64,000 nt of DNA from Erythroxylum novogranatense (taxonomy: Eukaryota; Streptophyta; Magnoliopsida; Malpighiales; Erythroxylaceae), in NCBI GenBank assembly GCA_029891385.1, contig CM057231.1, positions 69,512,476 to 69,576,475 on the forward strand, given 5' to 3'. This document shows positions 34,405 to 46,342 of the stretch, piece by piece. The notes beneath the pieces were generated by a model that had not been told where the DNA came from, did no database searches, and saw only the letters and a list, made by a program, of their open reading frames with translations. The translations under genes and the position numbers were made by a program. Position 1 is the stretch's first letter. Each line of letters starts with the position of its first letter.

Positions 34405-36859
34405 TGTAACATCCCGTTACCCATGTGAGGGATAAAATTGTGAATTTTGAGAATTATTGAGAAATTAGAAAGTGCAATTCATGTTTATGCTAAATTTGAC
34501 ATGCACATTTTTGCACATTAATATGATTATACATGCATTCATGACATTTTCCGGGTATAATTGAGTTGTTAATGTGATTAAAGTGTAATTTGGCAAATTT
34601 GGTGATAATTCAAGTATTTTAGAATTTTTGGTAAATTTTTGGACTAAAGAAAAAAAATATTGAAATTTGGACCAATTATAGTGTAACACGTGAACTGAGT
34701 AACTGGATGACAAATAGCATATGTATATGTGTGTCACGTGGCAATATATAATAGTGGAAATTGATGGGAGACACGTGTATATCAGGAAAAGAACCCACGT
34801 ATTTTAGGGTTGCAATGAAAATATATTAGGACGAGTTACTGAACTTTGTTCATCGGAAGCATGCATGTTCGACTTGGTTTTGTTCATCACCGATCATGGA
34901 GTTGCTCTTGGTGGTTGTCTATGAGTTGCTCATATTGCTGGAAATAAAAACTGAAACAAGTAAGTAACTTGATGATATTTTATGGTGTAATATAAACATG
35001 CATGCATGAGAGGGTAAGCAAAGTTTCAGTGATGAATGACTTAGATGATGGATCTGTGAGATAAAAGAGTGTCCAGAAAATTATGAAATAAGTTCTGTTT
35101 AGTTAAATTGTGTGTGTGTTGATGAGTTAAATAGATGAGTTAGAATAATTTTTTTGAGTGTGATCTGAGTTAATTGATGTGAGATTGAGTTTCGAGAAAA
35201 TTACAGTGGAGTGAGAAAGCGAAAAATTTGGGAAAAAGGAAATCAGGAAGACGAGTTTCAGAACCAGATTTCGCGACGTCCATTTTCATCCTCGCCGCGG
35301 CTCATTCCTATTTGCACATCGCGACTTGTTCTTTTGTACGTCGCGACGTGTGGCTTATTTTGTTTGTACGTCGCGACGTCCATTTTCATCCTCGCCGCGG
35401 CTCATTCCTATTTGCACGTCGCGAAGTGTCTTTTTGTACGTCGCGACTTGGGGCTATTCTTGTTTATTCGCCGCGGTGTCCAATTATGTTCTCGTCGCGG
35501 CTCATTCTTAATTGCACGCCGCGACGTAGGAGACCCCCCTTAAACTCGTTGTGGCGAACGTTGCAAAAATCTCAAGAAAAATTGAATTCTGGGCTGTTCG
35601 TTGCGACGTCACTTTTTGTCCTCGTCGCGACGAGCACCCCTCCTTTGACTGCTCGAATATGCTTTTATATTTTGACCATAACTTTCTCTATACTGATCCA
35701 AATTAAGTGATTTTTGATTTTCTGTAAACTAGAGACATAGGGATACAACTTTTATGAAGAAATGGAGTTTTAATTCTGTCTCTAAGAGTTTCAATTTTTG
35801 GTTGGAAGTTGAGATATGAATTTTGCTGGAACTTATGAACCGCCTGGAATATTATGAGGATATCTCTTGGTATACTGATCCAAATTAAATGATTTTTGTG
35901 TCTTTAGAAAGCTAAGAAATGGGAGAACAACTTTACAGCAGGAAGTTTTGTCTAATTTGGTCTTTTACTTTATAAGATTCAGCATGGAAAGTTGACCCAT
36001 ATGTGTATTATAGGAAAAATCTGAAGTGGTCAATGAAGCTTTGAAATTATTTGACATTGTTTGGTCCAATTAAATTGTAATTATACATGGTATTAATTAG
36101 GAATTTATATCTGAATGATTTCGATAAGGATCATGTCTTTATACCCCCGAAATTGTCATTGAACATGCATTGTGCATACATTCTATACACTGATGTGCAT
36201 GAAAGAACCACTTGTGTATTTATGCAAAAATGTGATATTTGTGAATATGTTTTGCCTATTTTAGAGGAGCATATCGGACGCTAATCGGACATTGCCGGAC
36301 CATCCAGGAAATAGCTTATTGGAGCGTACTGTGAGTCAACCTAGATGATTTCCTAGGATTGATTTAATTTGATTTGTTTAAGCTTCCAATATTGTTATAT
36401 TGCTTGCGATTTGATTATTAATTCCAGACTTCAATTGTACGAGGAGATCAATATTCGGGAATATTTTGGAAGTGCTTTAATTGTGGTTTTGTGTGCTTTG
36501 AAATTCTGAATATTATGTGAATTATCAACGGAAGTTGAATGCCGGACTTAGATCTGATGATTATGAGTTTTGTATGAGCACCATATGTGATTGCTATGTA
36601 AGCCATATTCAGTTTTGATGAATTGGAAGTGTTCTGAATTGATGTGAAATCCTTTATGATATGTGAATTCTCAACGGATGTTGAATGCCGGACTTAGGTC
36701 CGATGATTATGAGTTTTTGACTGAATATCATATGTGATTGTCTGATATGGCATAATCAGTATTTGATGCATTTCATAAATGCACGCTCAGATAAAGGCGT
36801 TGTGACTTGAGTTGCCAATATGAAGCGCTTCCACGTAGAACTTTGCTCCGTGATATATG
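34405..36859 (+). mobile_element. Group 2 LTR, 3'-truncated
   Basis: Starts TGTAACATCCCGTTACCC and aligns in order with 28553-31730 (short-repeat array, 'GCCGGACTTAGATCTG' landmarks, 'GATAAAGGCGTTGTGACTTG'). The last 0.7 kb of the family is missing: the sequence stops at 36859 where an inverted group 1 LTR begins. The expected duplication of TGATG (34400-34404) is not found at the far side. It cuts the Helitron Rep gene. Confidence 0.8.
35271..35632. repeat. CGTCGCGACG palindrome array 1
   Basis: Perfect CGTCGCGACG at 35339, 35369 and 35623, with one-step variants at 35417, 35439, 35517 and 35599, interleaved with CTCGCCGCGG. Spacing is irregular, about 22-50 bases. GC-rich and CpG-dense inside an AT-rich LTR. 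Overlapping reading frames (VATS, RRDV repeats) are by-products. Confidence 0.9.
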
Positions 36860-39358
36860 TGTTGGGACTCGATCCGGAACACCGGATCCCAACCGAAAAG
36901 CAGGAACAAAAACGAAGGAAACAAAGCGGATTCAATAGGAGAAATCAAATCACAACATGCGAATCGAAATAATCAAACTGAAACAAACACCGACATCCGT
37001 TTCAAACATGAAGCATAGCAAACTCATCGCGTTGGAAACCTTACGACATTTCAAATCCGGTATAAATTTTTTTTTCCTCTTATTCATTCCTTTTCTCTTT
37101 AATCAATCTCATTCAAATCATAACCATTCCATACAATTCCCTTTTTGGAAACTCATCCTCACCAATTTCAATTCACTTAATTCATCTTAATCATTTTTTT
37201 ATACAATCATATAAATCCTCAAACTCATTTCTTTAAACCCATTTTACCGAATTTTAACCGAAATTTCGGCAGCATAATAGCTGTATTTTGACAGCCCAAA
37301 AATTTAAAAACCAAAGAAATGCACTTCTAATACATAATCCAATAGTACAAGGCAACATCGGACCTCCCGTCCGACACTCAATATCCAATCTTCCACAACA
37401 CAATCTAATCCAATTATCCCAAACTCCAATGGCAGTAACACACTCTTAGACATCTATTCATTTCAAAACCTAAAGAAATACAATCTCATGCTTGCTTTTA
37501 TCAATTTCAACCATACATCCATACATTCTTAGAAAACATATACAAGATACATTTTAAACTTCAAAACCCTTATATTTACATGGAAATAAGTTAATACAAA
37601 TCTTCAGAGGGAATTCTAGCCCGATTACATCCAAAATGGTAAAATTGAAAGTACAAAGAACAACAATTAGCCAATATGCTAGCTAATGCTTTGTTTTCTC
37701 AAAATATGACTTCAAAAGCAAAATACATCGGAGTATCGCCCTAATCCCAATGCGGTGACTCGATTTCTCGCTCAATACCTATAGAGGAGAAATGGGGGTG
37801 AGCTCGACGACTCTGTGAGTAATAACTTAACAAAAGAGCAATAAGCAAAAACCATCATTCAATCATTTTCAATACAATGTCACATTAATAAAAGCATTTT
37901 CACTTTTCAAATCTCTTCACAGAATTTATCACTTCAAACAATACGAACTTAACACATCACAAAATAACCTAACATTTCACAAAATCACAAACAAAGTGGT
38001 TCGGGTGGATCTGAAACAGAACGTACTACACATTTCCGCGAAGCGGTCATGTGTAGCCGTGACTTATGGGAGTCTGTAAGGAACTCCAATGCCACTAGCG
38101 GGCAGGCGAGAGAAGCCTATGGGTAGATAGGTGCACCTGACTCTTATGGGACCACCCCAAACCCAAAGAAAACATGCATATCACATAATTCACACAATTC
38201 ATACACATTAGCCACAAATGGCTCTTACAAAAGTTCACTTTCACTTGATTTTCACATAATCGTCGAAATCACATATCCGAATCTTTTTCCCTTAACAAAT
38301 CATTTTTCAAACACTTCCAACATAAAATTACATACAAAAGACGCTTCATGCAAATTGTAATCATCGCAAAGAGTGATTAATATAAAATTCTTAAGTCATT
38401 GGAAAGCATAATTAGCATTTATTATAAACACTTTAATAAGCCTATTAACTCAATTATTAAGAAATCACCCACCTTAATTCCTTTAGCTCTAGGATTGGTC
38501 AATTTGCCTTTCTTCTCCCTCCAATTGCCTCCCTTCACCTTTATCAAGCACATAAATCCCAATTTAACATAGGATACAAAAATTGGAAATTCTAAGGATA
38601 GGAAATCAAGAATTTATACCTATATAACCTTACCCATGCCTTTCCTAAACTATTTAAACCAAAACCTACCTAAAATATCCAAAAATTTCGAAATTCTCTT
38701 ACCTTAGAAGAGAACCCACGAAATTTGCTTTTGCTTCTAAGGAAAACTTAAACTCTTCCTTTCCACTTTCTTCTTGAAGCAAACCCTTAAACCCTCCTTT
38801 CTAAAGCATAAAAACCTAAGCCTTTACCTCTCTTCTTCTTCCTCTTCTTCTCCCACCCTTGGCTGAAAGTCACCTTCTTGCTTTCTCCTTTGTGAATTTT
38901 GTAAGTCTCTTAAAAGGCTTAAGGAAGACTTGCTTGTTATATTAACGTAAGCCCTCAAAACTACAACGTTTTATTTACTCTTCTTTTTCCTTAACAATTT
39001 TTGTAAGTCTATTAAAAGACTTAGGTAAATTAAGTTGCTTCCTTCCTTCATACGACCACGACTCATCCTTCCTTCTTTCATTCTCCTTTCTTAACTTAAA
39101 TGCCATTAAAAGGACTATAATGCCCCTCCTTATAAGCCTTAACTCTTAAAAACCTAAGTGAGCTTCCTAAATTGCCCTTATGCCTCTCTTATTCTTTTTA
39201 ATTCTAACAATTTATCAAAATTCTAATTTTAACTAAATACCCCCAATTAATTTCTATTAACCTAGTACTAAAAATCCCAAATTATTATAATTAAAAGAAA
39301 TTATCAATCTAAACCTCAAAATAAATAAAACATGCTTAATGCGAATCGGGGCCCAACA
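36860..39358 (-). mobile_element. Group 1 LTR without target duplication
   Basis: Ends TGTTGGGACTCGATCC and CGGGGCCCAACA. Reverse-orientation homology to 1038-5582 includes 'TTTCGGCAGCATAATAGCTG' (37260), 'GGACCTCCCGTCC' (37365) and the hairpin at 38026-38056. Flanks (ATATG left, CAAAA right) do not match. The left flank is a truncated LTR and the right flank a truncated Gag element, so it probably marks a recombination or deletion junction. Confidence 0.75.
38026..38056 (-). other. Conserved LTR hairpin, variant arms
   Basis: CTACACAT pairs with ATGTGTAG and the inner CCGC pairs with GCGG around a GAA loop. The same place in the copy at 4164-4192 has TACACT/AGTGTA arms. The fold is kept while the arm sequence differs. 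Confidence 0.65.
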
Positions 39359-40365
39359 CAAAACCTACAAGGCTCGCTACCATTTCTTCGCCACGATAAA
39401 GAATGACAGCCTACCACGTCGCGAAAAAGAACTTGCCATAATGTCAGATAAAAAATTTGGAAAGACCGGAATAAGGGATATACTTATGTAGTAGAAGGAG
39501 GGAGGCGCAAATATGAACCACGAAAACGAAATGGAACGAGGAGAAAGAAAACGAAGAGGGATTTCGTGAGGGGATTTGGATTGCCACGGCGAAATGTGAG
39601 AGAGGTATACGAAAATGAGAAAGGAAGGGGGGTAAGTTGAGAAAGAAGGGGAAGGAAATGACAAAGAAAGACAGAGGGCAGATGAAATATCAAAAGAAAA
39701 AGAAGGGTAAAAGGGAAATTTCACTCAGTGTTTTCGCACAGATCGATCTTTTGCCGCTGCGAAGCCTATGCGAAGGTGTTCGTCGCTGCAAAAGAATTAT
39801 TGCACGCCTTGGCGAAGGCTGCACAGAAATGTTCACAGTGGAGAAAAAATTAATTCACGCTGCGGTGAAATGGCTTGAGAGGCATTGTGGCCACGACGAT
39901 AGATAAGTTCATCGCGGCGAAATGAACCACACCGCGACGAAGTTTCTTGAGGAAAAAGAAACTAGACATGACAATTTCTAAGTGGATACTCAGCTCATAT
40001 GCAAAGTTCTTAATCATCACAAAAAAAAATGCAATTCACCATCTACACCAATTTCCTCAATCATAGAAGATGTGTCATGCATCAAACTAAAACACAACAT
40101 ATAAAGGGAAGATGAATTATTGAAGCAGAATTGCAATAACTAAAAACTAAACCTAAGTCCTACTGAAGTAGTTTATCCCTTACACTTATCCAACAAACTC
40201 ATGCATAACAATGTCATTTCCTATCACAGAGTAGAAGTAAGTTGTAAGTGAAGGATGAGAAACAAACTGTTGCTCACGGTGGATCCTTCATCTCTTGGGT
40301 GACGTTTGGCTGATAGCCATGTTGTGGTGAGGTAACTTTACCATCTCCTCTGTTCACCTAAAACA
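39359..40365 (-). other. 3' non-coding region of Gag-protease copy A
   Basis: No gene. GC-rich degenerate palindrome-like units (CGTCGCGA, TCGCGGCGAA, CACCGCGACGAAG) at 39410-39960 correspond in position to the CGTCGCGACG array at 63545-63750 in copy B. Numerous overlapping short frames reflect low stop density, not genes. Confidence 0.5.
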
Positions 40366-40945
40366 TTAGTAAAAAAATCCTTCTTCCAAGGAGTTATTAG
40401 TGAATGGGTTCATCTTGAGTTCAAACTCAGCACATGCATCATCAATAGCAATATCAAGCATGTTAACTCCTAGGAGCGAATAGTCCTTATAGGGGTGTTT
40501 CTTAGCCTCATACATGTTAAAACTCACTTATTGATCTCCAACCACCATTGTGATCGTACCTTCTTTCATGCTAATCAAAGAAGTGTCCTGCACAACTTTA
40601 TAAGACATATCAGGCACATAAAAATCAACTAGAAAAACTAAACCCTTGACCTGGACCAAAATGTCCTCTATAATGCCCACAAGATGCCTAATTGATCTAT
40701 CAACCAGTTGGAAAACTAGAGATGTAGACTTCAGATTTTTAACTCCTAATGATTGATAAACAGACTTAGGCATAACATTAATAGTTGCCCCTATCTAATA
40801 AGACTCCCCCAATGGTAACTTTACCTATAGTGCAAGGGATAGTGAAAGATCTATGGTCTTGGCATTTTATATGGATTTGAGGCTTGAATAGGGCTGAAAC
40901 ATTCGAGCTTACTTGGACTCTCTCATTGGATTTTTTGTTCAAAGA
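40366..40945 (-). pseudogene. Aspartic protease region of Gag-protease copy A
   Basis: Retrotransposon protease with RVQVSSNVSALFKPQI near 40905, CTIGKVTIGGVLLD, and INVMPKSVYQSLGV near 40760. The active-site D-L-G is destroyed by a 2-base deletion at about 40795 (Asp codon followed directly by AGGGGC). Downstream, YVPDMSYKVVQDTSLISMKE and FNMYEAKKHPYKDYSLLGVN follow, ending at the stop 40366-40368. No reverse transcriptase homology follows. The partner sequence in copy B is at 62236-63157. Confidence 0.75.
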
Positions 40946-42440
40946 CTTAGTTGTGGAATGGGTATTGTGAATATCAAGTTAATTTCTTGAAAGATGTTGT
41001 ATGGGTTTGTTATTGAAGTTGAGTTAACTTTGGAATTTTATTTCCATGAAGTTGACCAAGGAGGAAGGATTGATCGGGTGGAAGAGCCCACTTAGCAAGG
41101 ATTTAGCGATTTTAAGGTAGGTTCTTGTTTATCTTTAAGTTAGTAAGATTTGAATACTATGAATTAGTGAAATTAATGATTAATAGCTAACATAAATGAG
41201 CATTAATTGTGTGAGAATGCTAGTAATGTACATTTATGATTGCCATCTATGATTGTCATTTATGATTGCTATAAGTGAAAATTATAGCAAATGGATGCCA
41301 CTTACATGATTTGATATGATGATTGAGTTGTCTTGAGCAACTTAATTGAATGCCTTGAATCTTATAGATTGCGTCAAAAGTCAGCTTTATAATGCATGAA
41401 ATTCAGTTTCAGAAATTAAATGAATGGATGCATGAATGTCCATTTCAATGATCGATCGACTAGATGAGATCGGTTTAGTTTAATACATGAATCTATGTTA
41501 TGTGGGTAAGGTAGTCCATCAGCATAGTCACGTCGACGTTGACCCAGTATAGCCTTCTCCCGGCTGCCCGATTGTGGCATAGGATGTTCCTTTTTAGGAC
41601 TCCTCAGCATATGACTACACTTGTGTAGCTCATCAGATTTATGGACTTACCGAACCATCAGCTATGCATTACATGTCAGTTATGTGTTATCAGCATATTC
41701 AGCATTGAGGGCTGTGAAATTCATGTGAATTGTGATTGTGGAAAGTGATAAATTGTATAGAATTCATAATTGTGAAATTTGTAGTAGAAATTGCTAAAAG
41801 TATGCTTAATGAGATAGAATTCAGTTTATTAGCTTAAATATAAACTTGCTACCTACTGAGCAATAGCTCACCCCCTCCAGTCCCTCCCCATTCAGGTGAA
41901 GAGCGCGAGCACGAGGATGAGCATTAAAGGGCAATACTCCAAGAATTGTGTTTTGTCACATTTAAAGTGGAATTTTTGTAACAATGCTTTAGTTGCATTT
42001 TTAGCAAAACAATGCATTTGATCATTTTGTAATTGGGCTTTAAATGCCCTCTAAAGCATTGTAAAATAGTATATTCGATTTTCAATGAAAATGTATGAAT
42101 GATGATGTTTTCAAATTGAGATATCCATAAATGCATGATAGGTTGGGTTAATGAATGAGAGGTGATAAATGATCTGATAGCTTGATGAATGCATTGATTA
42201 GCTTTGAGTTTGCGATAGTTGTTTAAGATCTATGTTTGTGTTGGATTGAGTTGATAGATGATTAAGAATGTGATTGTGTTAGCTGGTTATGGGTTGAGAA
42301 TGTCTAGAAAACTAAGAGTGTGTTGCTGCTTCGAATGTAGAATTGTTATGCGAGTTATGGTCTAAATTGAAGAATTGGGTTAGGAATAAAATAGGGAGGT
42401 GCTGTCAAATTTTCCAAAAAATTTGACAGTATGGGCAAAA
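40945..42440 (+). mobile_element. Group 1 LTR fragment inside gag-protease
   Basis: Shares, in order and orientation, landmarks of the LTR at 7085-11456: 'GAATGGGTATTGTGAA' (40958), 'TTATGTGGGTAAGGTAG' (41498), 'GATTGTGGCATAGGATG' (41570), a poly-purine AAGCATTGTAAAA (42054). Canonical ends and a target duplication are not evident, so boundaries are approximate. A short palindrome (TGTCAAATT/AATTTGACA) sits at the right edge. Confidence 0.65.
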
Positions 42441-42479
42441 CATAAACTTTATCCTATAGGTACATAGGTTTTAATAAGT

Positions 42480-44611
42480 ATGAGTCCCATGTAAGGTATT
42501 TAGCATATAGGTACATAGGTTTTTAAGGTATTTAGCATAAGCAGGAACCTGTTTCATAAGATCAAGCAAAGGAATATTGACTTCCACTTTACCAAACAAA
42601 TCAATGATATCTTTTTCATGCTTAATGTCAGTCATTCGCTTGCTCATCAAATATGAATTAGAAAAAGGAAGGTCTCGAAGATTTACCTCCTTACCTTGAG
42701 CTTCATTGGCTCTATGCTTGCTTGATTCCACATGCTCACTTGTTGTTCCTTTTTCCTTGTGGCTCTCGAAAGTACATCCGTTGCTTCTTGATTCAGACTT
42801 CCTTTCAGTCAAAGGTGATTTTTCTTTGGAGCTTTCAGACTTCTTAATTTTGTTCTTTGTCAAAGGCAGTTCCCTACTATCAATCTCCTCTTCACATTCT
42901 TCAATCTCCTCTTCACATTCTTCTTCATCTTAATGTTTGAACCTCACTTGTTTTCCACTTCAGAGAGCTATTGCATTTAAACTTTTAGGGTTCATCACGG
43001 TGTTTGAAGGAATGGTTCCACCACTTCTTACTTGGTTCTCACTCATGTTATTAGATAATTGAGTGACATAAGAGTTAATATTTTCAACTATCGTCTCCCA
43101 TTGCTCCATTCTCTTTTCCAAGGCATTGAACTGAGCAACATTCTTTGAAGAATCTTGCTGAATCAGAGAAGCTATGGCATTAAACTAGTTGTTGTTAGAA
43201 TTATGTTCTTCCTTCATCAAAGTCATCATATTGTGCAGCAGTTGGTTTGTGTCCTCCTTGGGTGGTACGGTCATGATTTGCTATTGGTTGGGGAACTAGT
43301 TGGTGGAAGTACCAGCTCCTCCTCCTTGTTGAAATCTATTTGGAGCCTGTCCCTCTTCATTCCTCTAACTAGACCTAGGGTTGTCCTTCCATCCCTTGTT
43401 ATAAGTGTTAGAGTAGGGGTCCTATTTATGATTTGATCATCCCGGATACACTGCAGACACTTCTTCATATAGACTAGGGAAAACACTAGATATATGCATC
43501 ACTGACCCACAAGTATCACAACTAGGTGCTATGAGATCCAGAGAAGATGTCGGGCGATGCACATTCATATTCTTCAGCTCTACAGTGATGAAGGATAATT
43601 GTGAGGTCACTTTACTCTCCAAAGAGTCAACTTCTGACTCTAAACTCTCCATTCTTTTGGATTGGGCTATTGTGGTGCCCAACTTATGTACTCCTCGGGT
43701 CTCTCTAACACTATGCTGTTGATGGTTCAAAGCCATCTTCTTGATCAAATCCCATGCTTTCGAAGCTGTAAGATCAATCAGCAAACCTCTAGATGCCACA
43801 TCTAACATACCTTTGTCTTGACTTTTCAGCCCATCATAGAAATATTGCACTAACTGTTCATCAGGTATCTGATGGTGGGGGCATCTGGATAACAGATCTT
43901 GGAAGCGGTTCCAATAGTCATAGAGAAACTCATTTGGCATGCCGAATAAAGCTCCTTCCTCATCAATGAAGTTTGGGAAGCTGGAAAGTACTTCTCTAAG
44001 AAAGCCTTCCTCATATTGGCCGAATTATGGTAGGCATTCGCCATATGCCTTAAAAGACTCATGTACCATTCTCTTGCTTTCCCTTCTAAGGATAGGTGAA
44101 AAACCTTCCATAGCACTTGATCAAGTGAAGCTCCCACTGGTTTCATACTCTGACAGATCATGGACAAAGATTGCAAATGCATGTAGGGATCCTCTCCTAT
44201 CAAGCCATGAAATTTAGGAAAAGAGTTAAAGAGTAATCCCTTAACTTAAAAATTAACATCAAAATTAGGACAAGTAGCAGTAAATGGATTATAATTCACG
44301 TCAAAAGTTGTTGCTTCCCTAATAGCCCTTTTTCTTTTATTCCCATTATTCTCACCTACTCTTTCATGCTCCCCATTACCTCCATTATCACCATTCCTAG
44401 GTTGGTTAACATGAAAGTTAGGGTTTTGTAAAAAGGTTGGGTTCTCAGCCATATTCACTCCTTCTAAAGGATCACTCTCACTACTTTGTCCACTAGACTC
44501 TTCTTCAACAACTCCCTTACTTCTCTCTTTTTCTATTCTCTCCTTTCTAATCTTTCTCAAACGTCTCTCAATTTCAGGATAGAAAGGTAGGAGTTTCACT
44601 TTCTGGGGCAT
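42480..44611 (-). pseudogene. gag of Gag-protease copy A
   Basis: Structural capsid/nucleocapsid protein. It starts MPQKVKLLPFYPEIERRLRK at 44611 and has a Glu-rich N-terminus, NVNQ-type linker GGNGEHERVGENN, then the capsid core FHGLIGEDPYMHLQSL, LDQVLWKVFHLSLEGKAREW and QLVQYFYDGLKSQ, a zinc-knuckle relic CDTCGS (43500), a coiled coil QFNALEKRMEQWET, and the pre-protease segment DLFGKVEVNIPLLDL near 42560. Damage: a stop (TAA) at about 44247, a frameshift near 43945, and stops near 43436 and in the linker. A 50-bp local duplication lies at 42455-42535. The promoter would be in the LTR to the right. Confidence 0.85.
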
Positions 44612-45003
44612 GTATAGGAATAATTCAGAGGAAAATAAAAAGTAACAAAATTTACTCGCAAGCATATAAAGTCAAATAAAAGATGAGATGTGATGGATGC
44701 AAGTGTATGGTGTGTGAAAGTATGTATGAAAATATGTATGTATGGATTAAAAAGTAATCAAATAAAAGACTTAAAAACTACATGAGTGCAAAAAGAATGC
44801 TAAGTATGAAAAGTCCAATTGTGGCTGTATTCTTTTGTTCGTGTTTTCAAAATTTTAATGCAATGCAAAGAAAAATAAAAATCCTATACTATTCACAAAT
44901 ATGACACTAAAATTTACAAAATGAAATCTAGAAGAAAAGGTTCCTAACCTCAAGTAGAAGTAAAAATGACAAAGGCTATCTTAAAGAAAACCAATTGTTT
45001 CAT

Positions 45004-45021
45004 TCCCCAACAACGGCACCA
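45004..45021 (-). other. Primer binding site, tRNA-Asp, decayed
   Basis: Minus strand TGGTGCCGTTGTTGGGGA. It differs from the perfect tRNA-Asp complement at 49933-49950 by three C-to-T changes. It lies three bases inside the LTR end at 45025. Confidence 0.85.
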
Positions 45022-45024
45022 TTT

Positions 45025-46342
45025 TGATTTGTGGCCTTTAATGGTTACCCTTGGAGGTAGAATCAAAAATTTAATTCCAAATATTGCAATATAGAATGCA
45101 ACCTCGGGTCATCTCACTTAATCGAAACCTAAGGAAATGGACCTAAGCTAGCCTAAATGTCATGAAATGCAAAATAAAGTAGCAAAGAGGAGGTTTTGAT
45201 TCTTTAAGAAAACTAAAAAAATTGAATGAATTGTAAGAGAAATGTGTAAAAAGTGTTTTTGGATTTTGGGAATAGGAATTGAAAGTTAAAACAATGATCA
45301 AATGTGATAGAATCCTCTTGAAAAATGAGTGTTGGCTATCATAGTTCGAAATAAATCTTTGTGGGAGTGAAAATCACTAAGTTTCAAATGATAAAGCTTA
45401 GAGAACTCTTTAAGTCCAAGGTTTTAATCAATGAACTCCATTTCTTAAAACCTTGTTGAATGCATCTTAGTGTGTGCAATGGGTAAGTCAATGCAAATAG
45501 TCATTTTGGGATCTAGCATCATCTCAATATGAAACACAACTATGAAGATAAAAGAGAATTAACAAAATCACAAAAAGACATATATGAGACTTCATATATT
45601 CAAGCTCCAAGTTCTACATCAACAAACCCAATAACACATTAAATGTTCAACACTTGATTAAACTCTAATCAAGAATATTCAACTACAAATTACAAATCCT
45701 AAACTTAGGAGTTCATAACAATGTAGCTAAACATTATTAAACTACTCCCCTTTGAGGCCCATTGAACTCCAGCCATTGCTACATCTTCAAGAGGAAAAGG
45801 TGCTTAGCCAAGCATTGCTTCGAGAGAACTCTTAACCGAAAACCCACCAGAAACATCCATGGCAACAACTGTTGATGAAGGAATTGACGATGAAAATGGA
45901 AGAGAGGTGATGAATGATGGTCGAAGTTGAGAGAGAGCCGAGTGTTGTCAATATGGTCTGTGTATATGTCTATATTTTTCAACTCTTAACCTAATTTGGT
46001 AGGTTTTAAATGAAGGATGGTTTGGTTCAGGTTGCACAGTGGATAATTTTTTGAAAATGGTTCAGGTTTTTAAAGATTCGTTGAGGTGACTGATAAGTTC
46101 ACCACGGAGAACTTTTCCCGAAAGGTTTTGCTTCATTACTGGTTTTTTTCATCATAGCGAACTTTTCCTAAAAGTTCAGCCAAGGTTTCTTCGTATTTCA
46201 CAGCAGCGACAGATCCCTTTTACCGCAACGAACTTCTTGTTGCTCCTGTTCACTTGTTGACTTCACTTCAGCCTTCCTTGACTCTACATCTTCTTCTTGA
46301 GTCCCTTCTCCTTGAGTCTCCTATAATGAACAATGTTAGTTT
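45025..46342 (-). repeat. 5' LTR of Gag-protease copy A (partial)
   Basis: Homologous to 48650-49929 in reverse: shared 'CCTCGGGTCATCTCACTTAA' complement, 'CCTCTTGAAGATGTAGCAATG' complement near 45785, and 'GACTTCA...GACTC' near 46260. The outer (U3) end is cut off at 46342 by a solo LTR. It contains degenerate TTCGC..GCGAA units (46080-46230) where copy B has CGTCGCGACG. Confidence 0.75.

Larger units (their letters stand above)
39359..46342 (-). mobile_element. Gag-protease retrotransposon lacking RT (copy A)
   Basis: Athila-like Ty3/gypsy relative on the minus strand: LTR (45025-46342, outer end lost), tRNA-Asp primer site, leader, gag, aspartic protease, then 3' non-coding DNA from about 40365 down to 39359. 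Reverse transcriptase, RNase H and integrase are absent, as in the second copy at 48461-64000. A group 1 LTR fragment (about 40945-42440) interrupts the gag-protease frame. Both ends abut group 1 LTRs. Confidence 0.75.

Noticed and set aside
35211..35710. Three overlapping frames with RRDV and VATS repeats
   Set aside because: All frames stay open because the CGTCGCGACG array contains few stops; no family resemblance.
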